From NCBI GenBank assembly GCA_964445135.1, contig CAYUJW010000006.1, forward strand, positions 1 through 33,827: a DNA stretch of 33,827 bases, written 5' to 3'. The position numbers were made by a program, and so were the translations under genes. A model generated the notes under the pieces. That model did not search any database. It was not told the origin of the DNA and saw only the letters and a list, made by a program, of their open reading frames with translations. Shown one piece after another: positions 1 to 8,277 of this stretch. This DNA is from JACOTV01 sp964445135. GTDB lineage: Bacteria; Patescibacteriota; Microgenomatia; UBA1406; GWC2-37-13. Numbering within the stretch: the stretch's first letter is position 1; the number at the start of each line of letters is the position of its first letter.

Positions 1-1
1 G

Positions 2-55
2 CGCAAAATGAAAGAGGCGGCGGCAGCTGCCGATCAAAGCGCACAGATTATGTGA
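2..55 (+). CDS. 3' end of an unidentified gene (partial)
   Basis: Reading frame 2 is open from the window edge to a TGA at 53-55 and encodes an Ala- and Lys-rich tail (about 17 residues, ending QSAQIM) of the kind seen at helical protein C-termini. The cyclophilin promoter overlaps this end. The fragment is too short to identify, and the call rests only on the open frame and the composition. Confidence 0.35.
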   Translation, partial: RKMKEAAAAADQSAQIM

Positions 56-62
56 TCTCTGG

Positions 63-68
63 TACAAT
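63..68 (+). promoter_or_regulatory. -10 box of the cyclophilin gene
   Basis: TACAAT lies 16 bases before the ATG at 85, which predicts a transcription start near 75 and a leader of about 10 bases. No convincing -35 box is visible. Confidence 0.45.
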
Positions 69-84
69 AGTGAACCTAAATCCT

Positions 85-768
85 ATGAAATTACTATTAA
101 ATGCAAACGTTGCCTTTGGCGTAATTATCCTCGCAATCGTGTTATTTGTTGGGGGTGGATTTTGGTATTTGCGAAATGACAATAGTTTCCAGTCCTCATC
201 CACTGAAGCTTCGTCCACATCAACCACAGAATCAGACCAATTACCAGTTTCTGATCAAGAAAAAACTATGCAACCACCTAAAATGGAAATAGATGAAAAC
301 AAATCTTACACCGCAGTCATGGAGACTGAAGCGGGAACAATTACTATTTCGCTGAATGCAAAACAGACCCCAATTACGGTCAACAACTTCGTAACACTTG
401 CTAAAAAAGGATTTTACAATGGCACACCGTTTCATCGCACCATTGTTGGCTTTATGATTCAGGGAGGAGATCCAACAGGGACTGGTCGAGGGGGGCCGGG
501 ATACCAGTTTGAAGATGAGCCATTTGAAGGTGAATATACCCGTGGCACGCTTGCTATGGCAAATGCGGGCCCAGACACCAACGGAAGCCAGTTTTTCATC
601 ATGCACAAAGACTATGCGTTGCCTCCTGACTATACAATCTTTGGACAGGTCACCGAAGGATTGGAAACTGTCGACAAGATTGTTGAAGCTCCAACTCAGC
701 CAGGCGGCGAAGGTTCAACACCGGTTGCGCCCGTCAAGATCAAGAGCATCAAAATTATCGAAAAGTAA
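85..768 (+). CDS. Membrane-anchored cyclophilin-type peptidyl-prolyl cis-trans isomerase
   Basis: A 227-residue protein. Residues about 8-29 form one hydrophobic segment (uncleaved anchor or lipid-free signal), followed by a Ser/Thr-rich linker to about residue 65 and then a cyclophilin domain to the end. The domain shows FHRTIVGFMIQGGD, with the catalytic Arg of the family, and AMANAGPDTNGSQFFI, both diagnostic for cyclophilins. It should catalyse prolyl isomerisation outside the cytoplasmic membrane, assisting folding of exported proteins. I chose the ATG at 85 rather than the in-frame GTG at 52 because it places the hydrophobic segment at the N-terminus and lies downstream of the -10 box. 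The protein following at 795 is separated by 26 bases and may be cotranscribed. Confidence 0.93.
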   Translation: MKLLLNANVAFGVIILAIVLFVGGGFWYLRNDNSFQSSSTEASSTSTTESDQLPVSDQEKTMQPPKMEIDENKSYTAVMETEAGTITISLNAKQTPITVNNFVTLAKKGFYNGTPFHRTIVGFMIQGGDPTGTGRGGPGYQFEDEPFEGEYTRGTLAMANAGPDTNGSQFFIMHKDYALPPDYTIFGQVTEGLETVDKIVEAPTQPGGEGSTPVAPVKIKSIKIIEK

Positions 769-794
769 TTATTTAGATTGATCATTCATATCGT

Positions 795-1046
795 ATGGCA
801 GATTTTAAAACTATTTTTGGTGAAATCTTGGAAATTATTGAGTACAAGGGAAACAAGCAAACCCATATGGAGGATTTGCAAAAAGCCCTGGAAGCCAAGA
901 TTGTTCAGGCAACGCATGATACCGTCAACGATTTTTTTATCGACTATATTCAGGCGGTAGGCCCAACACTCAACGACCAACAGCGCGTAAGCTTGGCCAA
1001 ATACTTTGAACTTATGCAGGCCGAGTCGTCCGATCAGGAAAAGTAA
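795..1046 (+). CDS. Small hypothetical protein, 83 aa
   Basis: I do not recognise this protein. It is acidic, predicted helical throughout, without membrane segments or cysteines, and so probably cytoplasmic. It starts 26 bases after the cyclophilin gene and has no Shine-Dalgarno sequence. A second ORF in another frame (778-960) overlaps it, but this frame has the more natural composition (balanced acidic, basic and hydrophobic residues with heptad-like spacing). The next gene has its own promoter just downstream. Confidence 0.6.
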   Translation: MADFKTIFGEILEIIEYKGNKQTHMEDLQKALEAKIVQATHDTVNDFFIDYIQAVGPTLNDQQRVSLAKYFELMQAESSDQEK

Positions 1047-1063
1047 AAAGATTCCATTGCGCG

Positions 1064-1069
1064 TATAAT
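1064..1069 (+). promoter_or_regulatory. -10 box, leaderless promoter of the DUF4012-like gene
   Basis: A perfect TATAAT ends seven bases before the ATG at 1077, so transcription should begin at about 1076, essentially at the start codon. No clear -35 box is visible. Confidence 0.6.
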
Positions 1070-1076
1070 AAATCAC

Positions 1077-2611
1077 ATGAAGTGGAATACTCCTCATGTC
1101 CGGCGTGTGTTGTCGGCGATCATTGCGGTCGAATTATTTTTTCTCATTCCTCTTTTGGCAGCTGGTCTGCTGTGGTACAGCAGCTACGCATCGCTTCGCA
1201 GTGGTCAATTGACCCGTGCTGCACAGCTACAGGCGTTTGCGAGGCCATTCTTCTTCATTTCAAAAACCAGCTACGCCTTGTCCAGGTTGCCACTTGTTCT
1301 GCTTCGTTTGGCGGGCCCCTCAGATCGGCTTATGCGAATTGGGGCACACATTGATCAGCTGGCTGGTGCAGGAACTCATGCGGCGCTCATCATCCAAGAG
1401 TCAATTCCCATTGTTCTCAAGCGCGACAAGACAGCGGGAGACATCATATTGCTTCGGCAAAATATGAAGACGCTTAACGCCGACCTCCCCCAGATTGATG
1501 AGTCAATGAAGGGGTTGGCGATCGAGCTTCCCAAGTCAAAACTTCCCAAACTCACCCCCTACACCTCGCTCATTCGTGCAATTATTCAAGATGAGGATCA
1601 GATATTTGGCGTGCACAAGCCGTCAAAATATTTGCTGCTATTTCTCAACAATAAGGAATTACGTCCAGGCGGTGGATTTATCGGCTCATATGCTGTGGTT
1701 ACGATCCAATACTACACGCTGCTTGATATTGAAATCCAGGATGTCTATACGGCAGATGGACAGCTAAAGGTGCACCTTGACCCACATCCTGCCGTGGCCA
1801 AATATTTGGGCCAACCTGATGGTTATTTGCGCGACTCCAATTTCTCGCCTGACTGGGTGGTAAACGCTGAGTCAGCCAAGCGGTACCTCTATGAGTCTTT
1901 GAAAACAACGGGAATCGATGGAGTAATAGGTATTACAACTACCGCACTTGAGTATGCTGTTGGGGCGTACGGAAAGGTATATCTGCCTGACTTTAAACAA
2001 GAGATCACTCAGTACAATGTGTATCAAAAAACACAAGAGTCTGTTGAAAAAGACTTTTTTCCCGGCTCACGTCAAAAGAAATCATTTTTAAGTTCGTTGG
2101 CAAACACCATGCGAATCACTTTTGATTTGGCTCCTCCCACCAAGCTATTTGAAGCATTTGATCGTGGCGTACGGGAGAAGCACCTGGTTGCCGCACTTGA
2201 CGCCCCACATGTTTCGGCGGCGCTGAAACAACTGCGCTTTGATGGGCGTCAGCACCCGGCAACATATGATTATGTGATGCCAGTTGAGGCAAACGTAGGG
2301 ATCAACAAGTCAAACTTTTTTGTGAAGCGACGTCTGGACATGACAAGCGATGTGTCAAATCCCGCACGCCCCAAGCGCACCATCACCATGACGTATGAAA
2401 ATGTAAAGAGAAAAGATACCGTCCCCACCGATGGATATCGCATGTTCTTTCAGCTGTACTTACCTTCAAATGTGACCATTCAAAATGCGAAAGTCGATGG
2501 AGCAACCCCTGTTGATTATGATGTAAAAGACGAAGGTGGCTACCGAATAGCAAGTATGTATGTGACAGTTGCACCGCTTAAAAAAAGCGTTATACAGATT
2601 GAATATACGTC
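1077..2611 (+). CDS. DUF4012-like membrane-anchored protein, 3' end lost in assembly gap
   Basis: The N-terminal 511 residues are present. One membrane segment lies at about residues 12-36, followed by a large presumably extracytoplasmic part. The stretch LLLFLNNKELRPGGGFIGSY and the later region around FSPDWVVNAESAKRYL match the DUF4012 family, which is widespread in CPR and Gram-positive bacteria; its function is unknown, with a cell-surface role suspected. The conceptual frame runs on through a 100-base N gap into an unrelated DUF2130-like protein, which I regard as an artefact: exactly 100 N is the usual placeholder for a gap of unknown length. The true C-terminus is missing. Translation probably starts on a leaderless mRNA. 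Confidence 0.8.
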
Positions 2612-2711
2612 NNNNNNNNNNNNNNNNNNNNNNNNNNNNNNNNNNNNNNNNNNNNNNNNNNNNNNNNNNNNNNNNNNNNNNNNNNNNNNNNNNNNNNNNN
2701 NNNNNNNNNNN
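2612..2711. other. Assembly gap (100 N)
   Basis: Exactly 100 unknown bases, probably a scaffold placeholder of unknown true length. It separates a DUF4012-like N-terminal part from a DUF2130-like C-terminal part. Both families normally extend further into the gap, so the real missing sequence is probably several hundred bases and could hold additional genes. Confidence 0.95.
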
Positions 2712-3869
2712 GCATTTTCGCATCAATTTGAAGATGCGCTCAAGCATGCAAAAGACCAGTTTGAAAAGGATCGTGAGTATGAGCGTGAAGCAGATCGAGA
2801 AAAGATGCGCGAATGGAAAAAGCAGCTTGAGGAAGCGGCACAAAAAAAAGAAGCTGAAGATCGTCGCAAGATAGAGGAGGCGCTTGCCGTTAAAATGAGA
2901 GATTCTCAAAACGAACGGGAAGAGTTGCGAGAGCAAAACAAAAAGCTACAAGAGCAAATTCTTGAAACCAACCAATTGATGCGTCAATTAAAGCGGCAGT
3001 CTGAGGATCAAGCACTTGAGAATCAGAAAAAGCTGGCTGCCGCCGAGGAGACAATTCGTGAGGAAGCCAAAAAACAAGCTCAAACTGAAGCGCACTTTAA
3101 AGTTCTTGAGCTTGAAAAACGCCTGACCGATGTGTCACGGGTGAATGAAGACTTAAAGCGCAAATTGGAGCAGGGTTCGCAGCAGGCGCAAGGTGAGGTA
3201 TTGGAGCTTGAGATTGAGCAAAAGCTCAAAGAAGCATTTATTTACGACTCTATTGATCCAGTTGCCAAGGGTGTAAAAGGGGCTGATGTAGTTCAGACAG
3301 TTCGCACCGGGCAGGGGATGGAGTGTGGCTCAATTGTGTGGGAGATGAAGCGCACAAAGTCGTGGGGCGGAGATTGGGTAGCAAAGCTTAAGGGGGATCA
3401 GCGCGCAGTGCATGCCGAAATTGCGGTGATTATATCGCTTGCGCTCCCGCCAGGCGTGCAGAATGTGGGACTCATCGATGGGGTGTGGGTCTGCAACTAC
3501 GAAACGGCGCTTGGTCTCGCGCATATTTTGCGAAGTAATTTGCTTGATGTGGCGCGAGTGAAACAAAGTGTCACAAACCAGTCTGACAAGGCGGCGGTAT
3601 TATACGAATATCTCACAAGCACTGCTTTTTCGCATCGTGTACAGGCGATTATTGATTCGTATCAATCGCTTTCTGAAGATTTGGTTACTGAACAGCGATG
3701 GTTTGAGAAAAAATGGGCACGGCAGGAGCGAATGATTAAGTCGATCATGAGCAATACGTCAGGTATGTACGGTGAGCTACAGGGAATCATGGGAAAAGAG
3801 TTGGCTGAGCCTGAAGAGATGAAGCTGCTTGCGCCGATCCCTGAAGATGATGTATCCTTATTTTCATGA
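2712..3869 (+). CDS. DUF2130-like coiled-coil protein, 5' end lost in assembly gap
   Basis: About 385 residues remain. The first ~170 are highly charged (Glu, Lys, Arg, Gln) and should form a long coiled coil. The rest contains EIEQKLKEAFIYDSIDPV, GADVVQTV, GSIVWEMKRTKSWGGDWVAKL and a C-terminal helical part, which together fit the DUF2130 family (some members are linked to restriction-type nuclease folds; function not established). Family members usually begin with a short Cys-rich zinc ribbon, and that portion must lie in the gap. The stop overlaps the next start by four bases (ATGA), indicating translational coupling with the membrane protein at 3866. Confidence 0.82.
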   Translation, partial: AFSHQFEDALKHAKDQFEKDREYEREADREKMREWKKQLEEAAQKKEAEDRRKIEEALAVKMRDSQNEREELREQNKKLQEQILETNQLMRQLKRQSEDQALENQKKLAAAEETIREEAKKQAQTEAHFKVLELEKRLTDVSRVNEDLKRKLEQGSQQAQGEVLELEIEQKLKEAFIYDSIDPVAKGVKGADVVQTVRTGQGMECGSIVWEMKRTKSWGGDWVAKLKGDQRAVHAEIAVIISLALPPGVQNVGLIDGVWVCNYETALGLAHILRSNLLDVARVKQSVTNQSDKAAVLYEYLTSTAFSHRVQAIIDSYQSLSEDLVTEQRWFEKKWARQERMIKSIMSNTSGMYGELQGIMGKELAEPEEMKLLAPIPEDDVSLFS

Positions 3870-4573
3870 GCGATCAATCTCCAAAGTCACATGTTGTGCA
3901 CGTTGCCCAACCGACCGCGCCTGTACAGCCTACACCCCTAGCTAGTCGCCTTCGCCAGTTCTATATGAATCGACGCACCGCGCGAATTGTGCTTGTTTTG
4001 CTGATTCTCAGCATTGTATTTGCAGCGCTTAAAGTATCATGGGCCCGCTATGCGGCCATCGAGGAAGCAAAGATTCGTAAACAAATGATTGCAGCCCAAG
4101 AGCAGCAATCAAAGAGACAGCTCGGGTCAGCTGGGCAAACTGCAGATTCTTCAATTCTTTTAAATGGCGAATATGAATGTCGACAAGCCTCAACGAGCGC
4201 GATAATTAGCCGCGGTCGAGCAGCCGTGACATATGTGCCGACCCAAACTACAAAAACCGCAACAGCCACCGCACGTATGATATTTGATGGTGATTGTTTG
4301 TATTCTTGGACAGAAGGCAGCTCACAAGGCGCCACAAAAAGATGTGGGATGAGCGAATATCTCGGTGTATATTCTACATTTAGTTCGTTCTTGGGTGGTG
4401 GTGACGGGCCAGATGTACGCTCACTATTTTCACTTCTTCAAGGAAAAAATATCGTTGATACACAAACTGAGGCGAAGATCGCAAGCCTTATGGATTCCTG
4501 TCAGAGTGGGCGCGGGGCAAGCGATTCGGCGTTTCTTGTCCCCACAAGTGTGAGGTTTGAGGATGTAAAGTAG
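3866..4573 (+). CDS. Single-pass membrane protein of unknown function, 235 aa
   Basis: I do not recognise the family. A Pro-rich cytoplasmic N-terminus (about 35 residues) leads into one hydrophobic helix at about residues 39-58, then a helical linker rich in Gln and Lys, and a Thr/Ser-rich outer domain with four cysteines (in YECRQ, DGDCLY, KRCGM and DSCQS contexts) that could form two disulfides. It starts inside the DUF2130-like stop codon (ATGA overlap). The 3' end faces the 5S rRNA gene, which is transcribed toward it. Confidence 0.7.
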   Translation: MSDQSPKSHVVHVAQPTAPVQPTPLASRLRQFYMNRRTARIVLVLLILSIVFAALKVSWARYAAIEEAKIRKQMIAAQEQQSKRQLGSAGQTADSSILLNGEYECRQASTSAIISRGRAAVTYVPTQTTKTATATARMIFDGDCLYSWTEGSSQGATKRCGMSEYLGVYSTFSSFLGGGDGPDVRSLFSLLQGKNIVDTQTEAKIASLMDSCQSGRGASDSAFLVPTSVRFEDVK

Positions 4574-4604
4574 GAGGGTAAAAACTTTCGGCTTACATGA
4601 TTTT

Positions 4605-4618
4605 TGGCCAAAAAAAAT
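4605..4618 (-). terminator. T-tract terminator of the 5S gene
   Basis: On the minus strand the mature 3' end is followed by A and eight consecutive T, then GGCC and A-rich sequence that can pair back with the T-run. Helix I of the rRNA plus this T-run resembles an intrinsic terminator. It lies about 30 bases from the 3' end of the opposing gene at 4573. Confidence 0.55.
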
Positions 4619-4740
4619 ACCTTGGCTACGACCGATTTTCCCCAGCTCCGCTTTGGAGTGAGTATCATAGGCGCTCGTTCGTTTCACTTCTCTGTTCGGG
4701 ATGGGAAGAGGTGGTTCCAAACTGCTCAAATAACCAAGGT
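4619..4740 (-). rRNA. rrf: 5S ribosomal RNA
   Basis: Read on the minus strand, the sequence contains CCATCCCGAACAGAGAAGTG, the highly conserved loop B/C region of bacterial 5S rRNA. The ends ACCTTGG and CCAAGGT pair to close helix I, giving about 122 nt. No 16S, 23S or tRNA gene lies beside it, so it is a solitary 5S gene with its own promoter. A run of eight T follows the 3' end and should terminate transcription together with helix I. Confidence 0.95.
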
Positions 4741-4746
4741 GAGACT

Positions 4747-4752
4747 ATTATA
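4747..4752 (-). promoter_or_regulatory. Extended -10 promoter of the 5S gene
   Basis: The minus strand reads TGCTATAAT, an extended -10 box, ending six bases before the first base of the mature 5S. Transcription should therefore start at or next to the mature 5' end. A weak -35 candidate (TATACA) sits 17 bases upstream. Confidence 0.7.
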
Positions 4753-4762
4753 GCAGATGTAC

Positions 4763-4768
4763 TATAAT
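4763..4768 (+). promoter_or_regulatory. -10 box, leaderless promoter of the PH-domain gene
   Basis: A plus-strand TATAAT ends eight bases before the ATG at 4777, predicting a start at about 4775. It lies only 10 bases from the divergent 5S -10 box, so the two promoters share their upstream regions and cannot easily be bound by two polymerases at once. Confidence 0.6.
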
Positions 4769-4776
4769 ATGTATAT

Positions 4777-5400
4777 ATGCAAAACACCATCCCCCCGCAA
4801 GGCAGACATACACTCTTTCACGCCTTCTGTATTCGCCCAAATTGTACCTTCGAATCCCAAATGAGCGGTGAGACCGTGATCCTCGTGATCCGAGCTCATC
4901 CGATACTTCTTGTGCCCTGGCTCATAAACGGATTGCTCATGCTGGTGGCACTCATTCTTTTGAATATATATCTTCCCCTCATTTGGGTCATGAGCGCGGT
5001 GCAAATGCTATTTATGAATTTAAGCGTTGTAGTGTTTATTCTGAGCTACTATTGGTTTCACTTTTTGTCATACTATTTTAATGTTGGGGTAATATCGAGT
5101 CGACGCATCTTGGATATTGACTTTAGCTCAGTCTTGTTCAAGCAGGTGAGTGAAACGCGATTGGAGCGCATTGAAGATATTACGGCCACCAGTGGAGGAT
5201 ATGCCGCGTCACTTTTTAATTTTGGGAATGTGCATATTCAAACGGCTGGCGAAATGTTGAATTTTGAATTTATCAACTCTCCTCGTCCAGGAGACATTGT
5301 ACGCGTTATTAATGAATTAACAGTTCGCCGATCAAAGGAGCTAGTGGTTGAGCAACAACACCACAAAGCGCTTAATACCGAGCCCCCCAATAATCCATGA
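4777..5400 (+). CDS. Membrane protein with bacterial PH domain (YdbS/YdbT-like), 207 aa
   Basis: An N-terminal cytoplasmic stretch precedes two hydrophobic helices (about residues 43-64 and 78-98). From about residue 100 comes a domain with YYFNVGVISSRRILDID and a conserved-looking Ile-Glu-Asp-Ile strand, characteristic of bacterial PH domains of the YdbS type. Such proteins sit in the cytoplasmic membrane; their roles are poorly known, sometimes stress or envelope related. The gene overlaps the next one by four bases (ATGA), so the two are translationally coupled. Its mRNA appears leaderless. Confidence 0.8.
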   Translation: MQNTIPPQGRHTLFHAFCIRPNCTFESQMSGETVILVIRAHPILLVPWLINGLLMLVALILLNIYLPLIWVMSAVQMLFMNLSVVVFILSYYWFHFLSYYFNVGVISSRRILDIDFSSVLFKQVSETRLERIEDITATSGGYAASLFNFGNVHIQTAGEMLNFEFINSPRPGDIVRVINELTVRRSKELVVEQQHHKALNTEPPNNP

Positions 5401-5633
5401 ATGAATTAGCAGCACTTTTTTCAGATAGCACCACATTGCTTAATGTGTTTTTTAAGGGATTTGCGGTCCTTGGAAGCTTTATTTATCTGCTTTATGCGCT
5501 TATTGTGACGCGCCAAACATATACCATGCTTCGAGCAATTAGTGAAGGTGGGGATTTCTGGATTCGACTTATTTCGTATATCCAATTGGCGCTTGCAGCA
5601 ATGTTATTGTTTGTTGCGCTGTTTTTTCTTTAA
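5397..5633 (+). CDS. Small two-pass membrane protein (DUF5657-like), 78 aa
   Basis: Two hydrophobic helices at about residues 18-38 and 56-77 are joined by a short polar loop containing RQTYTMLRAI. The size, topology and the Tyr/Arg-Gln pattern after the first helix recall the small DUF5657 family of CPR bacteria, though I hold this assignment weakly. It starts within the stop codon of the PH-domain gene, which suggests a shared membrane complex. Confidence 0.6.
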   Translation: MNELAALFSDSTTLLNVFFKGFAVLGSFIYLLYALIVTRQTYTMLRAISEGGDFWIRLISYIQLALAAMLLFVALFFL

Positions 5634-5698
5634 GCACCATTTTTGTAAGGTGTCGATTGAGTAGGGGGCTTTGAATTATTTGAATGTGTTAGGTATAT

Positions 5699-7504
5699 AT
5701 GAATCGATTTACCAGTATTTTTCATCCTCACACGACTCACGGTGGTCATGTATTTTTTGAACACGAGCGCGTGCTGATTATGGCGGATCTGGCAGATTCG
5801 GTTGAGGCGCATTCAGCTTGGAGCGAGGCGACGCAAACGCTTGAGAAGGCGCTTGTTCGCATTCACGTTGAGTCTGGCTCACAGTTTGAGTCAATCATCC
5901 ATGAATCATGTATCGATCCGATGGGAGACCTGCTTGAGAGTGTGGCATGTGTATATCTAAAAAACGATGCGGTATTTGCATATACAACGGGTATTGGGCA
6001 AGTATATGTAGCGCGTCAGAAAATTGTGGTGCCACTTTTGGTTAAGCCAACATTTGCCACAGGGCGAGCTTTGCCAGGTGATGTGTATTTGCTGACGACA
6101 AATGATTCGACCGAGAAGCTTCAGGCTCACCACACTTCATGGACTGAAGTGCTTCTTGATCAGGCAGGAATCGTGTATCAGTCAACTGATCAGATTCAAG
6201 AAATGCTTCACGAGCTTGGAAGTCGTGATATTCACATTCGCGCCCTGATTGGGGTTGTTTCATATGACTCCGCGTCTCTTCCGACTTCACATGAGGATGA
6301 ACGAATCCCTGTCGCCCCTGCGGTTTTGCACAAGGCGCCAAGTGCGGCGGGGCATGTGGCGCCCATCAAGTCGGACGGATTCTTCTTGCGCTTGAAGGGG
6401 CGCCTGGCGAAGAGGCTCCCACGCACCCGTCGATCTTTCATCAAATTGATTGTGGCTATTGCCTTGATCGTAACGCTCGTTGTTGGTGTTGCAACAAAGG
6501 TGTCGCGCCAGAGTACAAAAGCAGAGTCTGAAAAAATTGCGGTTGTAAGCGACTACGTTGAGCAGCAGATTGCATTGGCAACTGATATATCCTCCATCAA
6601 CAATGCGCGTGCACGCACACTCCTTCAAGATGCCTCAAAAAGTATTAAAAGCTTGGAGTCAACATTTGGTGCTGACCATCCAGACGTTGTCGCGCTTCGC
6701 ACACAACTTGCACAAAAACAGGCAGAAATCACCAATGATAAGCGAGAATCAACCGAGTTCTTCGATCTTGCAGTTGAGCAGGCGAAGGCGACTGGTACCT
6801 TGATGGCGCAGTCGGGGGATACCGTTGCCATTTTGGACCCTGCAGGATATGTGTATGTGTTGAACTTGGGACAAAAGTCGCTTGAGCGTCGCCAGCTTTC
6901 ACAAGCTGAAGAAGTGGTGGCAATTGCAATCGAAGATGATCGTGTGTTTGTGCTCATTCCAGATCGTGGTATTGCCGAAATTGAGAAGAATGGAGTGAGT
7001 CGAAAAGTGATAGCAAAAGATAAGAATTGGAGCAATCCAACGGCACTCATTGCATATTCGTCAAATATTTACGTACTTGATCCGGGGGCGGGGCAAATTT
7101 TTCGCTACAATTCCAGCGAGAGCGGGTATAGCGAGGGATCTGAGTATTTTCAGTCAGATGTGGATATTGCAGATGCTGGCTCGTTTGCCATAGATGGATC
7201 AATCTATATCAGCTTCCCACAAACTGTTGTAAAATACACATCAGGATTACAAGACGGTTATAATCCCCAGTTTGGAGAAGAAAAAACCGTAATCCATGCG
7301 GTGCAAACTGCGCTTGAGCTTGACGAAGTGTATGTATGGGATCGTGAACACGGTGTTGTTCAGGCATTATCCAAAAAAGGGGCGTTTCGTTTTCAAGCGG
7401 CATCGTCCGTTTTGACTCGTGCCCAGGCGATTGCGGTGTATGAAGGTGCGGTGATTGCACTTGTTGATTCGAAGTTATATCGAATTGCGCTGCAGGGGGA
7501 GTGA
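5699..7504 (+). CDS. Degenerate PP2C-like domain, membrane segment and extracytoplasmic beta-propeller, 601 aa
   Basis: Three parts are visible. Residues 1 to about 195 have the strand pattern of a PP2C/SpoIIE-type phosphatase, but its metal-binding motifs are altered: the DGxGG position reads DLADS, the GDSR position reads GIGQ and the SDG position reads NDS. It is therefore probably a pseudophosphatase. A single helix at about 247-268 follows a basic stretch (RLAKRLPRTRRS), so the PP2C part is cytoplasmic. After a coiled-coil linker (to about 350) come repeated beta-rich units (DRVFVLIPDRGIAEIEK, NIYVLDPGAGQIFRY, EVYVWDREHGVVQAL) typical of a beta-propeller on the outside. The gene ends three bases before an ECF sigma factor gene, suggesting that it senses an external signal and controls that factor. 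Confidence 0.75.
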   Translation: MNRFTSIFHPHTTHGGHVFFEHERVLIMADLADSVEAHSAWSEATQTLEKALVRIHVESGSQFESIIHESCIDPMGDLLESVACVYLKNDAVFAYTTGIGQVYVARQKIVVPLLVKPTFATGRALPGDVYLLTTNDSTEKLQAHHTSWTEVLLDQAGIVYQSTDQIQEMLHELGSRDIHIRALIGVVSYDSASLPTSHEDERIPVAPAVLHKAPSAAGHVAPIKSDGFFLRLKGRLAKRLPRTRRSFIKLIVAIALIVTLVVGVATKVSRQSTKAESEKIAVVSDYVEQQIALATDISSINNARARTLLQDASKSIKSLESTFGADHPDVVALRTQLAQKQAEITNDKRESTEFFDLAVEQAKATGTLMAQSGDTVAILDPAGYVYVLNLGQKSLERRQLSQAEEVVAIAIEDDRVFVLIPDRGIAEIEKNGVSRKVIAKDKNWSNPTALIAYSSNIYVLDPGAGQIFRYNSSESGYSEGSEYFQSDVDIADAGSFAIDGSIYISFPQTVVKYTSGLQDGYNPQFGEEKTVIHAVQTALELDEVYVWDREHGVVQALSKKGAFRFQAASSVLTRAQAIAVYEGAVIALVDSKLYRIALQGE

Positions 7505-7507
7505 TAT

Positions 7508-8047
7508 ATGATTGACGACTTGACACTTATTACACATATTCAACAAGGCGATGAGGTGGCTTTTTTGCGCCTGTATAAACGACATGAATCGTACGTGCGT
7601 TCTGTGGTGATTCGTCACCTTGGAGCAGATGAGGCGGTTGATGATGTGGTGCAAGAAGTGTTTTACAGCTTGCTCGATAAGCTCCGCTACTTCCGTGGTG
7701 AGTGTGCGTTTACCACTTTTCTCTATTCTATTGCTCGCAATAAAACAGTTGACACCATCAGGCGTCGTCAAGTTGCGCGTGTGGTTCATAAGGTGGTTCC
7801 CCACTCAATTATGAGTCGAATGCGGGCGATTGTTGGTCCAGATCCCTTGGAGCGTGCGGATGTTGAAGCGCGGATTGATCGTATTTTTGCTTCTCTGCCG
7901 AATGATTATGCGCTGATTATACGACTTAAATATCAACAAGACATGTCGATTGAGCAGATATCGCAGCAGGTTGGGTTGTCCCAAAAAGCTGTTGAGAGCC
8001 GACTCTTTCGGGCAAGACAACTATTTAAACGCTTATGGATCGCATAA
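7508..8047 (+). CDS. ECF-type RNA polymerase sigma factor, 179 aa
   Basis: Region 2 (about residues 20-88) contains AVDDVVQEVFYSLLDKL and FLYSIARNKTVDTIRRR, typical of sigma-70 region 2. Region 4 (about 120-175) ends with a helix-turn-helix, MSIEQISQQVGLSQKAVESR, that reads the -35 element. Regions 1 and 3 are absent, as in extracytoplasmic-function sigma factors. A rare clear Shine-Dalgarno sequence (GGGGGAG) lies before the ATG, inside the end of the upstream gene. The stop region overlaps the start of the 75-codon gene at 8035 by 13 bases. The context suggests control by the upstream pseudophosphatase/propeller protein, by the downstream one-pass protein, or by both. Confidence 0.9.
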   Translation: MIDDLTLITHIQQGDEVAFLRLYKRHESYVRSVVIRHLGADEAVDDVVQEVFYSLLDKLRYFRGECAFTTFLYSIARNKTVDTIRRRQVARVVHKVVPHSIMSRMRAIVGPDPLERADVEARIDRIFASLPNDYALIIRLKYQQDMSIEQISQQVGLSQKAVESRLFRARQLFKRLWIA

Positions 8048-8262
8048 AACTTCAAAGACGAATGGACACGCTTTATCTTTTAGAGCCCAATGATTTGGGA
8101 TATACTCGTTTGAACAAACTATATCGAAGAGTAACAAATCACCTCAAAAAGCATCCTTGGGCACGAGTTCTCCCGCTCACCACATTATTTGTGGTCACAC
8201 TCACCATGCTTGTTGGGCGCATCGTGGTGCAATTGGCCTCAATATTACAAAAGGGCTTTTGA
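8035..8262 (+). CDS. Small one-pass membrane protein, candidate anti-sigma factor, 75 aa
   Basis: The protein has a basic cytoplasmic N-terminal part of about 43 residues and one hydrophobic helix at about 46-68. It shares no recognisable motif with known anti-sigma families (no zinc-binding HxxxCxxC). Its overlap with the ECF sigma gene and its one-pass topology are what one expects of a minimal membrane-bound anti-sigma factor, so the proposal rests on position alone. Confidence 0.6.
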   Translation: MDRIKLQRRMDTLYLLEPNDLGYTRLNKLYRRVTNHLKKHPWARVLPLTTLFVVTLTMLVGRIVVQLASILQKGF

Positions 8263-8277
8263 GACGAGACTTACCCC

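Noticed and set aside
52..84. GTG start extending the cyclophilin upstream
   Set aside because: It would translate across the -10 box and add polar residues before the membrane anchor; the ATG at 85 fits better.
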